Source: Monosiga brevicollis MX1
Taxonomy: Eukaryota > Opisthokonta > Choanoflagellata > Craspedida > Salpingoecidae
Assembly: GCF_000002865.3 (NCBI RefSeq)
Contig: NW_001865049.1
Coordinates: 1,050,116-1,114,115, forward strand
Length of the DNA: 64,000 bases
Reading direction: 5' to 3'
The first letter of the stretch is position 1. The number at the start of each line of letters is the position of its first letter. The notes beneath the pieces are model-generated. The model was not told the DNA's origin and did no database searches. It was given only the letters and a program-made list of their open reading frames with translations. Made by a program: the position numbers and the translations under genes. Shown in pieces: positions 26,260-39,300 of this stretch.

Positions 26260-26869
26260 GCCCCTAGGGTGATATAATGTCAACAAGCAGGACTAGCAAC
26301 GCTTCCAAAAGGCCTCGCTGGAGTGCGCGGTTGAGTCAAAAAGGAACGGAAAAGAGAAACAGAATGAGATGCCAGAAAGCCACATGCAACACACATGGCG
26401 TCAAGGCATTGATGCTGGGGTGAGTCGCACGTTCAAGAGAAATGGCGGCACGCAACCCTGTGTGGAAACACGGCCAAGGTGATACGCCCACAACACGTCT
26501 TGTGCTCTGAGGCTCATCTGACGCCCTCAGGGAAGGAGAGGGAGAGAGGGTCAGAGTGAAAAGAGGCAGAGCGAGTCGCTGTCGCTGGGACGGTTCAAAG
26601 AACACACACGTTCTTTTTGTGTTTTGGCAAGAGAGAAACTGGCCACAAAAGGTTCTGAGCGATATTCGTCATGTCCTTGAGACCCATGAGGTTGACACAG
26701 GGATACTTTTTGGGAGATTTCGTGCCAAGTCTCGGTAGGGTTAAAATGTGGGCCCGAGATTGGCTTCGTCAAGGCCAGGACAGCATCCGAATTTACAAAA
26801 TGTTAAACCTTTTGTTTCTCAAGCACCCATGTTTTCATCAGCTGATTCGATTGCGAACTCTGGGCAAAC

Positions 26870-26960
26870 CAGGGGGGCGTGACCAAGGGGGGCGTGACCA
26901 GGGGGGAGTGACCAGGCGGCGGGACCAGGGGGGCGGGACCAGGGGGGCGGGACCAGACCA
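26870..26960 (+). repeat. G-rich minisatellite
   Basis: Six or more imperfect units of about 13-15 bp, built on G-runs of five or six followed by CGTGACCA or CGGGACCA. The closely spaced G-runs could form a G-quadruplex on the plus strand. Confidence 0.85.
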
Positions 26961-27017
26961 ACCGTGTGGTCAGGATCACCAGACTGACTGACAAGCCACC
27001 ATGGCACGTGTCAGTTC

Positions 27018-27067
27018 NNNNNNNNNNNNNNNNNNNNNNNNNNNNNNNNNNNNNNNNNNNNNNNNNN
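27018..27067. other. Assembly gap of 50 N
   Basis: Fifty consecutive N next to a long GA repeat. The round size suggests a placeholder, so the real length is unknown. Confidence 0.98.
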
Positions 27068-27224
<157 letters not shown>

Positions 27225-27650
27225 TTGGTTGGCAGAAGAACAAAATGTCACATTTCCAGATGCGACGCACTTCAATGGGATCAACAAACTCGAGACCCGA
27301 TAGAAAAGAGTCGTACAACCCTACAATGTGATTGGATCAACAGGGAGACTTTTTGGGAAGATAGCACCATGACATTTCGATGACGCCATTCGAAGGTCAA
27401 AATTTGGCGATTTCAATTGCTGTATGCTGACCAACAGTAAAAACAACGGGGCCACAGAGCTCAGACGGGTTGTGTTGACACGGGCCAGCAACACCCTCAA
27501 GCACATGGACGTAAAAACCGCAAAGCTGGTGGCCGTTCAAGCGGAGCCTCCTTCACGAGGGGAACGAGACGAAGCAACACAACGCCTACCTCACAAACCA
27601 AGCACAAGACGAGTTCACACAAACGATCAACAGACAGAGAGGTTCACGAT

Positions 27651-30317
27651 TTACATCATATCCTCGACCTCAAGATAACCACCATGGTCTTCTGAATCCC
27701 GATTCGCCCGCACCATCTGCGTACGCTGAGTCCAAACCTCTCGCGGCCCATCTGCAAAGGTGTCTTGCGTGTTGGCTGACAGAGACGGGCTCACTCGGCC
27801 TCTCTGTGAGCTGAACCAAGGAAATTGAAATGATCCGCGTGAATTGTGGCGGGACATTGCGGCCTCGTCTCGGTTTTCCTCTTGCCGCGAGGTCACCGAG
27901 TCCAAACGCCCCTTGCTTGAGCTGTGAGAAAGTCGACGTGTTCGGCGGACGGGCGATTGAACCCAGGTTATCCCATCCGCATCGGTGTCGGTCACCAACA
28001 TGTTTCGAAGTGCTGTATAGTCAACTGAAGGGGCAACGCTCAGTCCTCGCACAGAGGGCAAGGTAGATGGCAAGTGTTTTGGCAGTTGTGCGCGCCGCAG
28101 AATGGCCGATTTGCGAGCGTTTTGACGCCACAACCGCAGAATTCGCAACGTTACATCCAGCGCCTTGACATCCAAGACTTCGTTCCGGATGCGCCGCTTG
28201 CCCGCAACAGTCAACTCAAAGTTGCGCTCATGCAAGAAACGGAAGTGTGCTGCCAAGGCAGCCACCGTTGGGTAGATGATGCCACAAGATGCACACTTGA
28301 AAATCTTGTTGCCTGAGTGAGCCACGGGCTTGGCGTCATCAAGACCAGAGCGCGAAGCCCACAGGCCAAGAACTCGGTCACGAACGGTGCGGTTATAAAG
28401 CTCAAGTTCTACTGCTGCTCGGATTTCGTCATTTAGTAAGCGTGACGCAGATCGAAGGTGCCAAATCATCAGCACAAAAATCAAGATGACGGACAATGGC
28501 ACCAAGACTGTAAGCGATACGTTGGCCCCAAGCCCCAGATCAACTGATGCTGCGCACAGACTGAGAACAAACAAGGCTAGCAGCAGCGCCCCGGCCGCAT
28601 GGATCAATGTACGTGTGCGCTGCATTTGCAGCTCAACTTCTTCTGGTATACGATAATCGCCTTCCAAACGCACTTGTTTCAAGAGCTGGTTCTTGGCATG
28701 CCAGTAGCGATGGAGTTCACGGCGACTCAGCACGATTGCTGCTATTAAAACGAACATGAGGTTCATGCTATTCGTGACAATACTCCATATCGCACGGCTT
28801 GCTGCTGAGCTTGCAGGTTCCATGTAAACAATCGCAAAAGTGCAATAATCTTGATCGTGGACGCGCAAGGCGAGCACATCCGATGAGCGCGTGCCGTTCA
28901 AGGATCCCTCCAACGTGATGGTGCGCTCGTTTGCCACAACCCACAGCGAGCGGTTAGCGGATGTGAAGTCAGCCAGATGTACAGGAAGACTCGCGTTCTC
29001 CATTGTAGCATTCAACACCACCCGCCGCTTATACTCAAGGTTCTCAAGAGCAGAACAATCGGAAATCAAGCCGGCGTGGGCTTGGGCATGGTCATGGCTC
29101 AGACTGATCAGTTCCAGTGAAAGGTTGGTCAAGGACCACTCAATGTCAGTCACCGGCACGATGACGCTCGTGTTGAAATCATTGAGAAGCCAGCGTACAC
29201 TGCGGGCTACCGGAGCGTCGTTGACTTCACGAACCAGAACTCGCAGCTCAATACTTTGCTCTGAAGTCAGGGGGTCTTCAGCAAAGGAATCACGAATAGC
29301 AAGGACTGTCGTTTCCACGCCCGTGGTATTAGTAGGACGGGGCCAGTTGTGAGGTGGTGAATAAGTCACACGCAGAGTGATGGTAGAGGCTACACCCACC
29401 ACACGACGGGCCACTTCGACCATAGAAAACGTGCCTCGGGCAGCTTCGTCCACAATCTCGGCGTCGCTGGCCAAAGGTTCGAGAAGAACCAGATCCATGG
29501 TATCACCCTCATCATACTCGACCACCGTGACATCAAACGAGATTTCCTCATCCTCATCAGTCATCAGGTTGAGCACGTAAACCACATCCTCTTCAAGACG
29601 GAGATCGCCTCCTACACTCACTACTGACGTATTGTCGACCTGCAAGATTGGTCGGTCATTGACCTGCTCAATAAAGACGTCAACCTTCATCAACACATCA
29701 CTGACAATATGCGTGCATGGGTTGAGCAAACCGTAAGCATCAAAGGTGGCTTCATGAATGCGGAACGTCAGGGAATCAGCACCATTGCGGTAGGGATTGC
29801 TCATGTAGTACCATGCTTCAGTACCATCATCATATCGGACGGTGCCTTTGCTAGGTACCGTGTCCACAGACACAATCAATGTGTCACCGTCGACATCACT
29901 CAAGTTCAATGCAATGGGGTGCCAGATGAAGTCATCCTCACGCACAAAAAGCGCCTCTGTTGATGCCATTGGTGCATGGCAGTGCGCGCTTGGATCGTAC
30001 GAATTGAGTGACAGGTGAATGGAGGTGTCGGGACCTCGCAGAATATAGGGTCGGCAGGAGGTGGCAGAGACATTGCTCATCGAGGCATTGAACCCGTGCC
30101 GTGCCATCAAATTGGATGTATTAACCAAAGTGGACAGCGTCGACTGATTCAGTGAGGCCGTGGTGACTCCAAAAATGGCCTCAAGAACTGCCTCACAGTC
30201 TGCCTTGGAAGCGGCTTCAAAGGGTACATGTTGACAATGGGCCCCACCCGAAACATCGCAGTCCCCCATCATCACGCGCAAACTGACTTCGGCCTCATGC
30301 TGCGTCGGCGAACAGAG
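27651..30317 (-). other. C-terminal exon: cadherin-3-like repeats, three TM helices, C2H2 finger, YLEV end
   Basis: The 889-codon last exon starts with Ca-binding-type cadherin-like repeats with D..DGD, VNDRP and VNDAP motifs (about 29180-29950). Three hydrophobic helices follow at about 28730-28800, 28545-28610 and 28455-28525. After them is a single C2H2 signature, CASCGIIY with HFRFLH (about 28228-28305), then a basic stretch (RRIR, RILRLWRQNARK), a Ser/Arg-rich tail and the last residues GGYLEVEDMM. With a cleaved signal peptide and three helices, the finger should lie on the cytoplasmic side. A classical zinc finger on a membrane protein tail is uncommon; it could bind a protein partner instead of DNA. 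Confidence 0.75.
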
Positions 30318-33300
30318 CTACACACCAAGGACATCACATGAAGCAAGTGAGAACTTTTGGGGACTGTGTGGTCTACACAGAGCAGCGAGGGCAGAAAAAA
30401 AAATACGCACTTGAGTGATATACTCGTCTGCCACATTGCTCTCTGGTGGCGAAACGTTGCAGTAGCTCGCTCCGACGGGCAACCATGCTTGAAAGTACAA
30501 ATTCCAGGCGAACCATTCAAAGTGTTCGTCGGCAGGCAAATTTGGGACGTTGGCCCGAATCACCCACGGACCTACGCAACAATAGTCAAGTCAAGTCAGA
30601 ATGCACACTGCAACATCGAGCGGTGCGGTGCGGCGATGGTAAGAGGACACGATTTATTTGAAAGGAACGCACCGTTTGGCAGAGGTACATCTCCCGATGC
30701 AAGCGTGATTGATAGACCAAGGCTAAGACCAATCGGGGTTGATGCCCAACGACCTTCTGTCAAGGTGTCATTGATTGGATGCATGAAGGAGGTCAACGAG
30801 AACTTGGACTCTTCCAAGGTCAAAGGGTCCAGGCTGTTGCTGTCCAGAATTGTTTGCACCTCGTCCACATCATGAGGAATTGAAATAAGTGACATGTTGG
30901 ACAAAAAGCCAGCATCAGGCGTGTCCAATAAAATGGTCTGGATAGCAGCATCGCGCCGGCGGCGCGCATCGGCGTTGGCTCCAATATCAAATCTGACCGA
31001 GTTGTTATTGTCGCTGACGGGTTGATTAACAATCGTTTCTGTGTTGGATAAAAATGATTGACATGCGAGGTATGAGTGCACAACAGCGCAGCGTCAAGAC
31101 TGACAAATGATAAAGCACCGCACGAAATCACGACAACCAATCACCGCAACATCCGCAACCTACCATCTCCGCGAAGGACAAGGAAAGGCTGTGAACAGGC
31201 CGTCGATAGCAAGCCTCCGATGTTTGAAAGGCGCACGCAAATGTACAGTCGGGTGGCCAGAGGAAGCGGCAAGGTCTCAAATTGGCCATGATCTGCCCAA
31301 TTGGTTTGATCCAGAGGAGATCCACACTTGGGGCTCAGGTCCAAACCAGATAGAGAAACAACGGCCGTCAATTCAGGTTCGTCAATGGCACATGGACTGT
31401 TCGCGGCACGCCAAGGTGAAACATCCATAGTGGTCATGCTTGTGCCGACTCCCACATCTATAGCATTGAAATCGAATTTTAATGTGAGCCGAATTCGGCC
31501 AAACAACACATTTTCTCTGCAACTTCAAAAGGTCACAGCCAAGACAGCAAGTTACGTACAGTAGGAAAACAATTGGGTTTCCTCGTCGTGGCCTACAAAT
31601 TTGAGCTACAGGCATGCGCATCAAAGTGAGGACACAGTTGCATTGGTATGGTTCAGAAATGTCAGGGCAGGCGGAAAGTCAAAGCACAGCAAAATTTCTG
31701 ACCTCATAGCTGGTGTTCAAGGCGTACGCCGGCAAAGTCTCCGCACCGACTGCAATTTGGTCCATAGCCGCGGACTGTGCCGTCATCACAAAAGAATCCA
31801 TAATGGGCGGTGTCAAGTCAACCGAAATGGCGTTGCTGGTGGTCTCAGCAACGAGACCAGCGGCATTAGTCGCGAACAAATGAACCGCAACCGAATCGCC
31901 TTGAGCCAGCGTCAGATTGGCGGCGTTAGCGACCAAAGTACCGCCCATAAAGTCAGCATCCAGATCCACACTGCCCCGAGCTCGGGCAACGCCGCTTATC
32001 TCAAGGCGCCAATCCACCTGAACCACTGGGCTTTCGAGCTCAAACACACTAAAGCGGAAATATACTTCGCTGGAGGTTCGAAGGGCTTCGATGGGGCGGT
32101 TGCGATAACCACGATCAACGAAGCGAACTACTCCCACAAAGGAAGGCGCAGTAAGGTCAATGGTGGTGGCAGGGCTCAGCGATACCGAGGTAAGCCCAGC
32201 GGCGTTTTGCATGGCGATGGCAAATCGATAGCTGGCAGGTGCAAAGAAGGTGATTGTCGTGCTGTTCTCATTGCGTTGCTGACCAGACGTTTCCGTGAAC
32301 AAGCAGTTGTCAATTGAGGGCCCACCACAGCCCAAACCCTGGCACTCGGGGTGACATGGCGCACAGGTGGTGTTGTTTGAGAAGTGAGTGATGGGGCAAA
32401 CAGCCTCACACGAGCCATCGTAGTCAACAGCACGGCACCCATGGGTCACGTTACGGCTCGGGTCAATCAAACATTCCGTCTTAGTCGGTCCCGAACATCC
32501 GTACAGACAGTTTTCGTGACAAGCCCGGCACTGACCGCCAGGTGCCACATAGGTCAGGTTTGGACAATTCGTCACGCATTCACGCAAGGATTCCAGCGCC
32601 ACGGTCGCGGCATCTTCGCTGTCAACATCCTTTGCTGTTGTGTTGGCCGCGCAAAGCTGGCAGTCAGAGGGCATCGGGCCACTGCAGGACAAGGCACTGG
32701 CACACTGCTCGTGACAGGCCAAGCAGCGTAGCGTGTATTCTTCCTTGTAGTAGCCCGGGGGGCAGTCCGTATCAAGGCATGTTCCGTTGAGCTCAGCTAC
32801 GCGACAACGTGGACAGGAGGCTTGTGCCGAAGGAGAGATGGAGATCGTGGTGGTCGTGGTAGTAGTTGTCGTCGTTGAAAAGGCTTGCGTGCATACTGGC
32901 GAGCAGTCACTGGCAGTAAGGCCCGTGCACCCACCCAAGCAGTTGTAGTGACATGACTGGCATGCGTCATCAACAAGAATTGCGTCGTAAGCGCAGGACG
33001 CGACACACGCATGGCCAAAGGCAGCACGCATGGTCCCCGCGGGGCACGTCGTGCAATCACGCGCGAGGCTACCGACACACCAAGCAGTCGAAGAATTTTG
33101 CTCCATGAGCAAAGGGGTCACTGGTGAGTTGATAAATAGTTCGTCAACGGCAACTACGCTGCCATCGGCGCGTCGGAATTGTTTGCTAACAGCGTCATAC
33201 ATTGGAATTTGCCACTCAAGCGTCGTTATGTTGGCTCGAATTGACACCTCTTGCTCCACGGTCGTTGCATTAGTAGTCACGTTATGAGTTACTGTCACAT

Positions 33301-36300
33301 TTTGCAACGTTGTCACGTTGGTGGCGACCAAAATCGAGGCAAGGTCCGCCAAAAGTACTTCCAAAGGCCAAGAACCAATGCGCCCTTCAAGTGACATCTG
33401 ACCATAACCGCTCACCACCTTGCAATTGCCACTCAAAGTGTCATTGACCGCAGGCATAAAGTTAGGCATGGGTCGAGGCAGAGCGTCAAACGTCCACCAG
33501 GTACGCACACCCTCATCCACACGAACAAGCAGAGAGACGTTGTCATATGAGTGTGGCACGGTCACATGAATGTCATCCCCAAAGCGGGGATTGGCATCGT
33601 GCAATTGTGCAAGTGGATCCACAACACCAGGCAATTTCACGACGTCCACCAGCTGGGCAGGTACCTCAAGCGGCACAACGTCTCGAATCAAAGGCTCTTG
33701 ACTTACAAAGTCAGCCTGAATGTCCATCGTTGCCGAAATTGTTTGGTTATTGACTGTGTCTGTGAATGAAAGCATCACCGATCCTATCACGGGGATGTCG
33801 ACCTGGAACGAAGCGCCGTTTTCACTCACAACTTGAGTCACGGTGACATCATCAGTGGTCACAAGCTGCTCGATGAGGACCTGGCAGGCCGGATCTTGCA
33901 GCTCATAGCTTATGCTGACCTGGCTGGTGTTGACAGGCAGTTGTACGCCTTCCGGGTACGCCCGAGAGGTGTTGACAGCCACAGCGCGTTCGGCAGATAC
34001 TTGCATCATCAGCGCCTTCATGCAAGGCTTGTTGCCGCGTGCAATGGCAAAAACAAGCTCTTGCACCTCGTTTGTTCCACGGACAGCATCGTAAGCCGAC
34101 AGTTGAAGCGGGCTTGTGGCCGTGGTCACAAGGGCAGCACCAGAATCCCCCACCGTGATGAACTCATCCATGGCTTCGACCAGTACAGTAAAAGGGCCCG
34201 ACGGTTGGTCCACGTAGATTGTAGTACTATTGCCCACACCATTCAAAATGGCCGTTTGTGCCTTGCCGTGAGCATCAGTCACGTTCACGTTGACCATCAT
34301 TTGCGACCAAGCAGCTCCATGCACTTCCACAGTTATGGGCATAGCCGTGCACACGTCACCAGAGTTGCAAAACTCTGTCATCACAGAGCACGTTGCTGAG
34401 CGCTGAGCAAAAACAATGCCAAGCTCGTTCCATTCTTGCAGACTGGCAGTACAGCCAATCGCGTTGGAAATTCTGAGATAAAAGTGCTCAGATGAAGCAA
34501 CCACCCGCAGTGACACTGTTCGTGTTGTGCGCGATACATTGACATGGCAACCAGCCCCATCGGAGCATAGCTGATCAATAACCGTCAAGCCTTCAATCGA
34601 GTAATCCTTGGCTAGTGAAGTTTCCACAACGCGTTGCACAAACAAGGTGCTCACACTGGAAGTGACCCCATCCTGGGCCCATGCAGTGATTGTTATGGTG
34701 TTTGTTGCCGCTGTCAGTCCCGTAATCAACACCGCGCCATCGCCCGTCCACTCATGCGAGGCGGGCGCCGGTACGGATATGTCGAGCGTTGCATGAGGTC
34801 CGATCGCGGTCAAGCTCGTCAGAGTCAGCTGCGTTTCTACGGGCGAAAGCGTCACATTGCGCGTGCTTCCAATCGCAGACACGGTCACGTGTCGGTGTGC
34901 AGACACTTCAAAATTAGACAAAGCCACAGTCGTGGAAGGGTTGCCACGAGTCAGGAAGAGCGTGTAGCTGCGGGGTGGTACGGTCAAATCTTCCGCTTGG
35001 ACGCTGATGACGATAGAAGTGGGTTGGGACGGGCCACTTGGTGTGGGCACCTGTACGGAGAGTCCCTCCACAAGCTGCCCCGCAACAAACACCCGGGCGC
35101 CCGAGCTATCGTATACACTCATATTTAGCGTCAGTGCCGCAGCGGCATGCGGCAGTGTGATGACGTAGTTGCCGCGATTCGAGTGCCAAACAGGCGACAA
35201 GGTCAGAATCTGACCTACGCCATTCTGTTCCACCGACTCCACTGCGAGGGAGGCTAGTCGGTCTTCAATTGAGGGTGGCGTTCGTGTCCAGCGAATCGTG
35301 TATGTGGTCATTGTTGCCTGATCTTCGCTAGTGACCAGCAACTGAACAACGCCACTTGTGCCGGTCGTCTCAAATACGGCCGCGTGATGCCCCCAGGTGG
35401 AGTTGACACGAGCAAAAGGCACAACACTGACGGTGGCAAACACATCGGTAAACCAGGCAAGTTTCAGGCGGCGCGTTGCGTATGCGACTGTCACTTCATA
35501 CTCGAAAGCGAGCTTGCCATCAAAAGCCGGCGATGAATCAAGGTATGTCAGGTCCTCAGCGTCATTGCTCTCCACGAAAGCAGTGTCAGCCGCCACAAAG
35601 AGCTCATTCACAAGGGAGTTGTTGGATGCTGGCGCACGGTGGAAGAATAAGCGAACCATGCGACGTCGACCGTCCAGCGTTTCCAAAAGCACGGTGGCAT
35701 TGACATTTTCAGTGGTGCCTTGCAGCTCTACAGGTGGGCTGGTGCCGTCAATCAGAAGACCGCGACTGACAAGCCCATCAAAGTGACTCTGCTCTCCTAC
35801 ATAGCAGGCAAGTGATCCGGCCATCACCAAATCATGCACCACCATCAAGTTGCCGGCCGTGCCGTTGCCACAATCCAAATCATCTGGGAAATGACGCGAG
35901 GGCAGATCAAATCCGGCCACAAGACCCCCCACTGCGCCTGCGTTGCATGCGCACGGGTAGCACACGCCGTTCGAGCCTGGATACGTGTCACTTGGGCAGG
36001 CATTGACACAGCCACCTGTGCTCAAGGCAAAACGCGGGCAATTGACGCATTGGTCTTCGTCAGGGCCGGTGCAGAGGCCGTCACAGCGCTCATGACAAGC
36101 CTGGCACTCAAGCGTGGTGCTGTTCTCAAAGAAGCGCGCCGGACACTCGGGCACACAGGTGATGCCATTGCTTGTAGTCAGATATGGGCCCTGGCATGAG
36201 ATGCAATCCGAGGCTAAGGGACCTGTGCAGCCATCCAAGCACTGTTCATGGCAGGGGAAGCAAAATTCATCCAAAGTTGCGGTCGCTTCAAACCGGTTCA

Positions 36301-39300
36301 ACCACAGACTGTCCAGCCCACCCAAGCGTGAAAAATGAGCAGACACGTCAGACATATTCATTGGTGCGCTGTCATCGGGACAAGCCACCTCTGAGTGACA
36401 GACTACGTCCCCACGGCTCGCCACTCGCATGCCAGTGAAACAGGACTCGCACTCCCACTGAGTAGGTCCCGAGCAAGAGCCATCACAAGACAAGTCGCAA
36501 TCGCGACACACGCCCTCCGCACTGGCGTACGTTCCATTGGGACACGCTTCCACGCACATGCGACCGTGTTGAAGGTTCTCACAGGAGAAGCATTGGTCGG
36601 CAAAAGGTCCGTAGCAGTTGTCAGCACACTGGGCATGGCAATCCTGGCACACACCCCGAGTGTCTCGATAGGTGTTATCCGGGCAGCTGGCATGACATGC
36701 TCCCTTGTACTCGGCCTCTTTGCAGAAGTATGTTTGTCTGCCAGGAGATAGACCAGTAATCAAGCCGTCAAATACAATCGCGTCATTCAGATCACAATCT
36801 GGATCACAGAGGTCGCTGCTGCAAGCGTAGTCGGTATTGCAAGGCATGCACGGGACCTGAGACAAAGGCACAAGTTGTGATGCGTCCACGGTGTCATTGC
36901 GAGCATCGACAATACCATAGCTCATGGCCAATATCGGGCTCTCCTGATCAGCATAGTAGCGCTCGTCCCCGCACACGGCTGAGGTGGCAGCGATGGGCGT
37001 TTGCAGCTCACGAATCACTATTTCATCAACAATGTCCAGAACAGTCTCATCCGTCATCAAGCGAGAATCAGGCATGGCACCGACAATGAGCGTAGAAGAT
37101 GCAAGCAGTTCAAAATCTTGCTTGGTAACGAGCTGTCGGCCATCAATCAGCAGGGTCATCACACCCACGCCAGAAATAGTTTCTTGAAGAGACAACTCAA
37201 GCTTAAAGTTGAGAACGTTTGACAAGGTCAACCCAATAGCTGACTTCTCGTCGCTGCTTGATGACCACAGCGCAACAGAGAGAATGCAACCTGTGTCAGT
37301 TTCCTCGATGCAGCTTGCCTGCATACCATAACCGCTTGGGCCGTTGTAAAAGATGTCAGCATCCTCGTCCGCATTGTTTACGCTTATCAGCGGCGGCGAA
37401 AAATGGTTGACGTCAGTTGTAAAGGCAAGATCAACGCTGATGCCCACGCGAGACGGAAGAATGAGATCGACCGAGTATGAACCCATCACCGGAGCCGCAG
37501 GCGCAAAGGCCAACGCGCTGCCAAAGAAAGCTTTTCGAAATACAACCGAGCTGCTCATGCGCCAGGCGTTGGAGCTTGTTGGGCGAGCCCGAGCATTATA
37601 TAATCGTGGTAATGTGTAGGCACGATTCAGTACTGCAAACCGCTCCAGCGTGCAACGGGACAAATCAACTCCACAGCGAACGCTCGTATTAACGACAACC
37701 GGCACCAAAGTCGCCAAAGCCGTGCTCAGACTGCATTCGGAATCGGCCGGTGGGTGTGCCAGGGCAACAGTCAAGTTGATATCATCTACCTTCTTGAGAA
37801 ACGGTGTCGCCATGGAGGTAATCTCAGTCCCAATGATGACGGCACCAGCCCGGGGCGGTGTCTGATCTACAATGATGAGAGGCGAGCACACAAAAGCTCG
37901 CAAGCCCGCAGCATCGCGAATGCGCACAATGGTACGTAGAGCCTCGGCAGTGCCATCAATGTCTGATTCCAGCGCGAGCAGATTGAAAGAGGCACTCAAA
38001 TTGCCGAGCGTCGTAAAGTCGTCCTCGGTCACAGTAGCAGCTAGCTCTGCACAGCTGAGTGTCGACAAAGAACAGGCTTGACGATCAGCTTCAACCAGAG
38101 CCGCCGCCTGTTCAGCCACACCACTGTCTGCATCAAAAGTACCAGATACAGTCACAAACACACTCCCCTCAGTTGCATACCAAACAAGATCCTCTGCTGA
38201 AGCACCATCCGTTACTGGTTGCAAGGTACCCGGCGTGGGGGCAATGAGATCAACCTTGGCTGCCACTTCGCCCGTGGATTGACCAAGAGCAAAGTTGTGG
38301 GCCGTAAGGCGGACCTGAAGTGTATCAAGATGACGCAAGGCTGAGATGTCTTTGATGATATGGGTGGTCAGAGAAGGGTCCAGCTCAATGCGCTTCGTCC
38401 AGGCTGGTAGACCGGAAGAGCTCACAACCAGCTCCAGCTGACTGAGTGGAACGGCTGATTCTGGTTCATCCCAGGACACAAGAAGCGCACTGCTGGTGTC
38501 GGAAAACCATGCACTGCGGTTCAAAAAGAGAAGAGGCGTGGAGATGGACTTGTTCAAGCCACCGATAATGCCGTCGGAAGTAGTGGTGGCGTACAAGGTC
38601 TCAGCGCTGAAGGCACGGATACTAGCGTAGACGGTGGTGTTGCTTGCAATGGGTGTGGTGCTTCTCCACGTATAGCTCGTGGCCAGCCCGACAGACGTAA
38701 ACGGTAGCAAATTGTCCAGGTTGCTCTCGCTTGTTCCCGTCCCAAATGCGACTTCATACCTTTGGAGACACATTCACAAGCATTGCCACGGCATAAAAAA
38801 GAAAATAAAACAAAAGAAAGGGTGGGGTGAGTGAGAACACATATGCGTAAAAAGAGCCGAGCGGACCGATTTGACCTGATGATCGCCAATCACAGAAAGG
38901 TCGAAGTGTGCCAAAACGTACCGGATGATAGGAACTTCGTATGAACCGAAGCAGTCTTTGTCGTTGCGCTGGACACATGTGTGCCAGGTGGCCTTGAATT
39001 CATGGGCATCTTCTTGATAGTCCATATCATAGTCCATGATACCATCCATGATCGGGCCAACATCTGGGCTGGAGTCCAGGTAGCGAAATCCTATGGCATG
39101 AAAACAAATTATCAAGTCGAAGCTAAGAAGACAGCCAATCAGCCACACCACTTTCTAAACTCACCATCTGATCGCATGTTGCGATTGACCGAAAATTGGT
39201 CCTGAATCTCAAGCTCAAAGAAATATCGTCGACTGCTCTGCAAACCCTCTCGCTGTTCGCCATTGGGCTCCATATGATATAGATTGGTCACGGCATACTG

